DNA of 64,000 bases, taken from the NCBI GenBank assembly GCA_965215615.1, contig OZ244068.1:682001-746000 (forward strand). The letters run 5' to 3'. Numbering within the stretch: the first letter of the stretch is position 1; every line of letters begins with the position of its first letter. The stretch comes from CBDATA01 sp965215615 (lineage in GTDB: Bacteria; Acidobacteriota; Vicinamibacteria; Marinacidobacterales; Marinacidobacteraceae). Shown one piece after another: positions 52,013-61,000 of the stretch. Position numbers and translations under genes: made by a program. Below the pieces are notes generated by a model. The model had not been told where the DNA came from. It saw only the letters and a list, made by a program, of their open reading frames with translations, and ran no database searches.

Positions 52013-55000
52013 TTGTCCTTGGGTGCTGTTCAATGCACTTACTTTGTGCGACCTGGTGATTTCGATTTCGATGGAAAGATCGTGGTACCCGCCGGAGCGG
52101 TGCAATTCACCCGGTGGCGTGACTTCCGATCCACGGAGATCACCGGTCGGGTGGCGAGTCCCCTGCCCGCACAGGCGATGACTTTCGACGTAGGCAGAAT
52201 GCGGATCTACGGCGGCCAGAGCGCCATCGATCTCTCGGTGTCCCCTCAGACCGTTCAGGAAGGCACCGGTGAACAGGATATCACCATCACTGCGCTCAAC
52301 CGCACCACTGTTTCGACATCTCCGATCGTCCTTCCCCTGACCTTCACCGACATCTCGACGACCGCAGACGATTACACGGTTAGCGGGACACCGAGCATCA
52401 CGATTCCGGCCGGCCAGAGAGAAGCCAGCACCACCGTGAAGTTCACCCCGACGGACGATCTGCGCCGGGAGAGCCGCAGGGAAGTGGTGCGCATCGAGGG
52501 CAGCAAGGGGGCGGCGATGACCCCCTTCGTGCGGGGCACCGACCTGACCATCCTCGATGCTTCGGGCATCGCGTTATCGGTTTCGCCGTCATCCGTTTCG
52601 GAAAACGGAGGTGCCCAGCAGGTGATGGTCACCGCTACCTGGGCCGACACAGCGGATACCGCGCTCACCCGGGATCTGGAGATCGCTCTCGCCTGGGGCG
52701 GAACGGCGGGTTCCGGCGACTATGCGCGTACCGGGGGGAACACGGTGACGATTCCGGCGAACGCTCGCTCGGGGAGCGCCACGGCGACCATCACCCCGAC
52801 GGACGACAATTTGCTGGAGGGAGCCGAGACGATCACGATTGCCGGATCCACCCTCGGACGCACGGTCGCGGGCACGGAACTGACCCTGACCGACGACGAA
52901 ACCCTTCCCGCGGTCCAGCTTGCGGTGGACGAGACCTCGGTTTCGGAAGGAGGCGAGGCGGAAGCGATCGTGGTCAGCGCGACCCTGGATCCGGTCGTGG
53001 CGAACGCCAATGCGGATACGACGGTGACTCTCCGTCTCGGGGGCACGGCGACGGCGGGGACCGACTATGCGGCAGCCTGGTCGCCCACCTCACAAGAGAT
53101 CACCATTCCCGTGGGAACCACCAGCGGTTCCAACACGGTCACGCTCACCCTGACCCCGACCGACGACTCGATCGCGGAGGGCGACGAAACGGTGGTGGTG
53201 GAGGGAGATGCGGTCACGGGCGGCCGGAGCCTGGTGGTGGAGGTGGCGACGGTCACGATCGATGACGATGACGAGCAGGGAATCAACTTCGCGCCCACGT
53301 CGTTGACGGTGGGAGAAGGCGGAACCGCCACCTACGAGGTGTGGCTCGGCTCGGCACCGACGGACGACGTGACGGTCACGATTTCGAGCACGGACGGGAC
53401 GACCGCATCGGTGGACGAGGAGGAGCTGACCTTCACGTCGAGCGACTGGAGCACGCGGCAGACCGTCACGGTGACCGGCGAGGACGACGACTACGACAAC
53501 GCCGACGACAAGCGGGAGGCCAGTATCCGTCACGCGGCGGCGGGGGGCGGATACGACACGGTGACGGAAGCCGTTCTGCCGGTGACGGTGACGGACGACG
53601 ACGAGGCGACTTCGTTCTCGATCGCGGATGCTTCGGCGACCGAGGGCCAGACGGTGAGCTTCACGGTGACCCGGAGCGGGGCGACGGGGGGCACGGCCAG
53701 CGTCAGTTGGAACACCGCCGAGGACCAGGATGGCGACCATCCGGCCTCGACGGCCGACTACACGGCTCGAACCACGGCCCAGGTCCTGAGTTTCGCGGAT
53801 GGGGAAACGACGAAGAGCTTCACGGTCGCGACCACGCAGGACACGCTCGACGAAGCGGACGAGACGTTCCTCGTGGAGCTGAGCGCGCCGGGCACGGGCG
53901 CTTCCATCCGCACCGGCGAAGGGACGGCGACCGGAACGATCACCGACAACGATCCCGCGCCGTCGCTCTCGTTCGGCACGGTGGCGGCAGTGACGGAGGG
54001 CGCGTCCGGCGAAACCGCGAACATGACCTTCACGGTGGAACTCTCGGCGGCCAGCGGTCGGGAGGTGACAGTGGACTACGCGGACACCGGCAGCGGTTCG
54101 GCGACCTCGGGGACGGATTACGCCGCGCTCACGGCGGGGACACTCACCTTCGCGGCAGGGACGACCAGCCAGTCCTTCACGGTGTCGGTGACGGGCGACG
54201 ATGTGGACGAAGACGACGAGACGGTGACGGTGCGCCTCTCGTCGCCGGCGGGGGCGGCGTTCGTGGGAGGGGTGACGACGCTGGACGCATCGGGACAGAT
54301 CACCGACGACGACACGCGGGGGATCACGGTCAGTGCGGCGAGCAGCGGTTTGACGGTGGCAGAAGCCGACGACAGCGGGACATCGGGCACGACCGAGAAC
54401 GTGGCGACTTACACGGTGGCGCTCGAAAGTGCGCCCACCGGGACGGTGACGATCACGGTCGAGAGCGCGGATACCGATGTGGCGACAGTCAGTCCGGCGA
54501 GTCTCGAGTTCACCCCGACGGCGTGGGGTGCCCAGACGGTGAGTGTCACCGGACAGGCGGACGACGTGGACAACGCGAGCGACCGCCGGACGACCACGAT
54601 CACTCACGAGGTGGACGGCGAAGACACCGATTACGAGGACGAGACGGCGGGAGACGTGACGGTGACGGTGACCGATGACGACGCGACCCCGGCGGCGACT
54701 CTGGTGCTCGATCCGGCAACGATCGACGAGAGCGGGGCGACGAACTCCAGCACGGTGACGGCGACGCTCTCGGGAGCTTCCCACGCGGAGGTGACGGTCG
54801 TGGTGTCGGTACCGGATGGCTCGCCGGTGACGGTGACCACGAACAAGACGCTGACGATCGCGGCGGGTTCGACGACGAGCACGGGGACGGTGACGCTGAC
54901 GGCGGTGGACAACAACGTAGACGCACCGAATGCGACGGTGACGGTGTCGGGTGATGCAACGGGCGGCGGGGTCGCGAACCCGACGGATCAGACGCTGACG

Positions 55001-58000
55001 ATCACCGACGACGAGGATGCGCCGACGGGGATCACGTTGACGGTGGACACGGACAGCGTGGGGGAGGAAGACGGCGCGACGACGATCACGGTGACGGCGA
55101 GGGTGAACGGGAGCACTCGCTACGTGGACGCGAAGACGGTGACGGTGAGCGTGGATGACGACAGCGCGACCTCACCGGGTGATTACGCGGCGGTGACCGA
55201 CTTCGACATCACGATCCCGGCTGGCGATGCCAGCGCGACGGGGACGTTCGATCTGACCCCGGTGAACGATGTCCTGGACGAGGCGGACGAGACGGTCACG
55301 GTGAGCGGAACCTCCGGCACCCTGACGATCACCGGGGACGAGATCACGATCGAGGACAACGACGCCGCGCCGACGGGGATCACGTTGAGTGCGGCCCCGG
55401 ACAGCGTGGGTGAGGAAGACGGGGCGACGACGATCACGGTGACGGCGAGCGTGAACGGGAGCACTCGCTACGTGGACGCGAAGACGGTGACGGTGAGCGT
55501 GGATGCGGGTACGGCGCAGGCGGCGGACTTCGCGGCGGTGACCGATTTCGACATCACGATTCCGGCGGGGGATGCCAGCGCGACGGGGACGTTCGATCTG
55601 GCACCGGTGAACGATGTCCTGGACGAGGCGGACGAGACGGTCGATGTGACGGGAACTTCGGGTTCATTGACGATCACCGGGGACGAGATCACGATCGAGG
55701 ACGACGACGATGCGCCGACGGGGATCACGTTGACGGTGGACGATGACAGCGTGGGTGAGGAGGACGGGGCGACGACGATCACGGTGACGGCGAGCGTGAA
55801 CGGGAGCACTCGCTACGTGGACGCGAAGACGGTGACGGTGAGCGTGGATGACGACAGCGCGATCTCACCCGGTGATTACGCGGCGGTGACCGACTTCGAC
55901 ATCACGATCCCGGCGGGCGATGCCAGCGCGACGGGGACGTTCGATCTGACCCCGGTGAACGATGTCCTGGACGAGGCGGACGAGACGGTCGATGTGACCG
56001 GGACTTCGGCGGGCCTGACGATCACCGGGGACGAGATCACGATCGAGGACAACGACGACGCGCCGACTGGGATCACGTTGACGGTGGACGATGACAGCGT
56101 GGGTGAGGAGGACGGGGCGACGACGATCACGGTGACGGCGAGCGTGAACGGGAGCACTCGCTACGTGGACGCGAAGACGGTGACGGTGAGCGTGGATGAT
56201 GACAGCGCGACCTCACCCGGTGATTACGCGGCGGTGACCGACTTCGACATCACGATTCCGGCGGGGGATGCCAGCGCGACGGGGACGTTCGATCTGACCC
56301 CGGTGAACGATGTCCTGGACGAGGCGGACGAGACGGTCGATGTGACGGGAACTTCGGGTTCATTGACGATCACCGGGGACGAGATCACGATCGAGGACGA
56401 CGACGACGCGCCGACGGGGATCACGTTGACGGTGGACGATGACAGCGTGGGCGAGGAGGACGGGGCGACGACGATCACGGTGACGGCGAGCGTGAACGGG
56501 AGCACTCGCTACGTGGACGCGAAGACGGTGACGGTGAGCGTGGATGACGACAGCGCGACCTCACCGGGTGATTACGCGGCGGTGACCGACTTCGACATCA
56601 CGATCCCGGCTGGCGATGCCAGCGCGACGGGGACGTTCGATCTGACCCCGGTGAACGATGTCCTGGACGAGGCGGACGAGACGGTCACGGTGAGCGGAAC
56701 CTCCGGCACCCTGACGATCACCGGGGACGAGATCACGATCGAGGACAACGACGCCGCGCCGACGGGGATCACGTTGAGTGCGGCCCCGGACAGCGTGGGT
56801 GAGGAAGACGGGGCGACGACGATCACGGTGACGGCGAGCGTGAACGGGAGCACTCGCTACGTGGACGCGAAGACGGTGACGGTGAGCGTGGATGCGGGTA
56901 CGGCGCAGGCGGCGGACTTCGCGGCGGTGACCGATTTCGACATCACGATTCCGGCGGGGGATGCCAGCGCGACGGGGACGTTCGATCTGGCACCGGTGAA
57001 CGATGTCCTGGACGAGGCGGACGAGACGGTCGATGTGACGGGAACTTCGGGTTCATTGACGATCACCGGGGACGAGATCACGATCGAGGACGACGACGAT
57101 GCGCCGACGGGGATCACGTTGACGGTGGACGATGACAGCGTGGGTGAGGAGGACGGGGCGACGACGATCACGGTGACGGCGAGCGTGAACGGGAGCACTC
57201 GCTACGTGGACGCGAAGACGGTGACGGTGAGCGTGGATGACGACAGCGCGATCTCACCCGGTGATTACGCGGCGGTGACCGACTTCGACATCACGATCCC
57301 GGCGGGCGATGCCAGCGCGACGGGGACGTTCGATCTGACCCCGGTGAACGATGTCCTGGACGAGGCGGACGAGACGGTCACGGTGAGCGGAACTTCGGGT
57401 TCATTGACGATCACCGGGGACGAGATCACGATCGAGGACAACGACGATGCGCCGACGGGGATCACGTTGAGTGCGGCCCCGGACAGCGTGGGCGAGGAGG
57501 ACGGCGCGACGACGATCACGGTGACGGCGAGCGTGAACGGGAGCACTCGCTACGTGGACGCGAAGACGGTGACGGTGAGCGTGGATGACGACAGCGCGAC
57601 CTCACCGGGTGATTACGCGGCGGTGACCGACTTCGACATCACGATTCCGGCGGGCGATGCCAGCGCGACGGGGACGTTCGATCTGACCCCGGTGAACGAT
57701 GTCCTGGACGAGGCGGACGAGACGGTCGATGTGACCGGGACTTCGGCGGGCCTGACGATCACCGGGGACGAGATCACGATCGAGGACAACGACGATGCGC
57801 CGACGGGGATCACGTTGAGTGCGGCCCCGGACAGCGTGGGCGAGGAGGACGGGGCGACGACGATCACGGTGACGGCGAGCGTGAACGGGAGCACTCGCTA
57901 CGTGGACGCGAAGACGGTGACGGTGAGCGTGGATGCGGGTACGGCGCAGGCGGCGGACTTCGCGGCGGTGACCGATTTCGACATCACGATTCCGGCGGGG

Positions 58001-61000
58001 GATGCCAGCGCGACGGGGACGTTCGACCTGGCACCGGTGAACGATGTCCTGGACGAGGCGGACGAGACGGTCACGGTGAGCGGAACCTCCGGCACCCTGA
58101 CGATCACCGGGGACGAGATCACGATCGAGGACAACGACGATGCGCCGACGGGGATCACGTTGAGTGCGGCCCCGGACAGCGTGGGCGAGGAGGACGGCGC
58201 GACGACGATCACGGTGACGGCGAGCGTGAACGGGAGCACTCGCTACGCGGACGCGAAGACGGTGACGGTGAGCGTGGATGACGACAGCGCGACCTCACCG
58301 GGTGATTACGCGGCGGTGACCGACTTCGACATCACGATCCCGGCTGGCGATGCCAGCGCGACGGGGACGTTCGATCTGACCCCGGTGAACGATGTCCTGG
58401 ACGAGGCGGACGAGACGGTCGATGTGACGGGAATTTCGGGTTCATTGACGATCACCGGGGACGAGATCACGATCGAGGACGACGACGATGCGCCGACGGG
58501 GATCACGTTGACGGTGGACGATGACAGCGTGGGGGAGGAAGACGGGGCGACGACGATCACGGTGACGGCGAGCGTGAACGGGAGCACCCGCTACGCGGAG
58601 GCGAAGACGGTGACGGTGAGCGTGGATGACGACAGCGCGACCTCACCGGGTGATTACGCGGCGGTGACCGACTTCGACATCACGATCCCGGCTGGCGATG
58701 CCAGCGCGACGGGGACGTTCGATCTGACCCCGGTGAACGATGTCCTGGACGAGGCGGACGAGACGGTCACGGTGAGCGGAACCTCCGGCACCCTGACGAT
58801 CACCGGGGACGAGATCACGATCGAGGACGACGACGATGCGCCGACGGGGATCACGTTGACGGTGGACGATGACAGCGTGGGGGAGGAAGACGGGGCGACG
58901 ACGATCACGGTGACGGCGAGCGTGAACGGGAGCACCCGCTACGCGGAGGCGAAGACGGTGACGGTGAGCGTGGATGACGACAGCGCGACCTCACCGGGTG
59001 ATTACGCGGCGGTGACCGACTTCGACATCACGATCCCGGCTGGCGATGCCAGCGCGACGGGGACGTTCGATCTGACCCCGGTGAACGATGTCCTGGACGA
59101 GGCGGACGAGACGGTCGATGTGACCGGGACTTCGGCGGGCCTGACGATCACCGGGGACGAGATCACGATCGAGGACAACGACGACGCGCCGACTGGGATC
59201 ACGTTGACGGTGGACGATGACAGCGTGGGTGAGGAGGACGGCGCGACGACGATCACGGTGACAGCGAGCGTGAACGGGAGCACCCGCTACCCGGAGGCGA
59301 AGACGGTGACGGTGAGCGTGGATGCGGGTACGGCGCAGGCGGCGGACTTCGCGGCGGTGACCGACTTCGACATCACGATCCCGGCTGGGGCGGCCAGTGC
59401 GACGGGGACGTTCGATCTGGCCCCGGTGAACGATGTCCTGGACGAGGCGGACGAGACGGTCACGGTGAGCGGAACTTCGGTGGGCCTGACGATCACCGGG
59501 GACGAGATCACGATCGAGGACGACGACGATGCGCCGACGGGGATCACGTTGACGGTGGACGATGACAGCGTGGGGGAGGAAGACGGGGCGACGACGATCA
59601 CGGTGACGGCGAGCGTGAACGGGAGCACCCGCTACGCGGAGGCGAAGACGGTGACGGTGAGCGTGGATGACGACAGCGCGACCTCACCGGGTGATTACGC
59701 GGCGGTGACCGACTTCGACATCACGATCCCGGCTGGCGATGCCAGCGCGACGGGGACGTTCGATCTGACCCCGGTGAACGATGTCCTGGACGAGGCGGAC
59801 GAGACGGTCACGGTGAGCGGAACCTCCGGCACCCTGACGATCACCGGGGACGAGATCACGATCGAGGACGACGACGACGCGCCGACTGGGATCACGTTGA
59901 CGGTGGACGATGACAGCGTGGGTGAGGAGGACGGGGCGACGACGATCACGGTGACGGCGAGGGTGAACGGGAGCACCCGCTACGCGGAGGCGAAGACGGT
60001 GACGGTGAGCGTGGATGACGACAGCGCGACCTCACCGGGTGATTACGCGGCGGTGACCGACTTCGACATCACGATCCCGGCTGGGGCGGCCAGTGCGACG
60101 GGGACGTTCGATCTGACCCCGGTGAACGATGTCCTGGACGAGGAAGACGAGACGGTCACGGTGAGCGGAACCTCCGGCACCCTGACGATCACCGGGGACG
60201 AGATCACGATCGAGGACGACGACGACGCGCCGACGGGGATCACGTTGAGTGCGGCCCCGGACAGCGTGGGCGAGGAAGACGGCGCGACGACGATCACGGT
60301 GACGGCGAGCGTGAACGGGAGCACCCGCTACGTGGAGGCGAAGACGGTGACGGTGAGCGTGGATGACGACAGCGCGACCTCACCGGGTGATTACGCGGCG
60401 GTGACCGATTTCGACATCACGATCCCGGCGGGGGCGGCCAGTGCGACGGGGACGTTCGATCTGACCCCGGTGAACGATGTCCTGGACGAGGCGGACGAGA
60501 CGGTCGATGTGACGGGAATTTCGGGTTCATTGACGATCACCGGGGACGAGATCACGATCGAGGACGACGACGATGCGCCGACGGGGATCACGTTGACGGT
60601 GGACGATGACAGCGTGGGTGAGGAGGACGGGGCGACGACGATCACGGTGACGGCGAGGGTGAACGGGAGCACTCGCTACGTGGACGCGAAGACGGTGACG
60701 GTGAGCGTGGATGCGGGTACGGCGCAGGCGGCGGACTTCGCGGCGGTGACCGACTTCGACATCACGATCCCGGCGGGAGATGCCAGCGCGACGGGGACGT
60801 TCGACCTGACCCCGGTGAACGATGTCCTGGACGAGGCGGACGAGACGGTCACGGTGAGCGGAACCTCCGGCACCCTGACGATCACCGGGGACGAGATCAC
60901 GATCGAGGACAACGACGATGCGCCGAGTTTTTCGATCGCGGATGCGAGCGGGGACGAGGGCGACGGGATCACGTTCACGATCACCCGGGGCGGCGCGACG

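Noticed and set aside
55016..60916. CRISPR-like array because of regular spacing
   Set aside because: The 345/348-bp repeats are coding in one open frame and lack short unique spacers.
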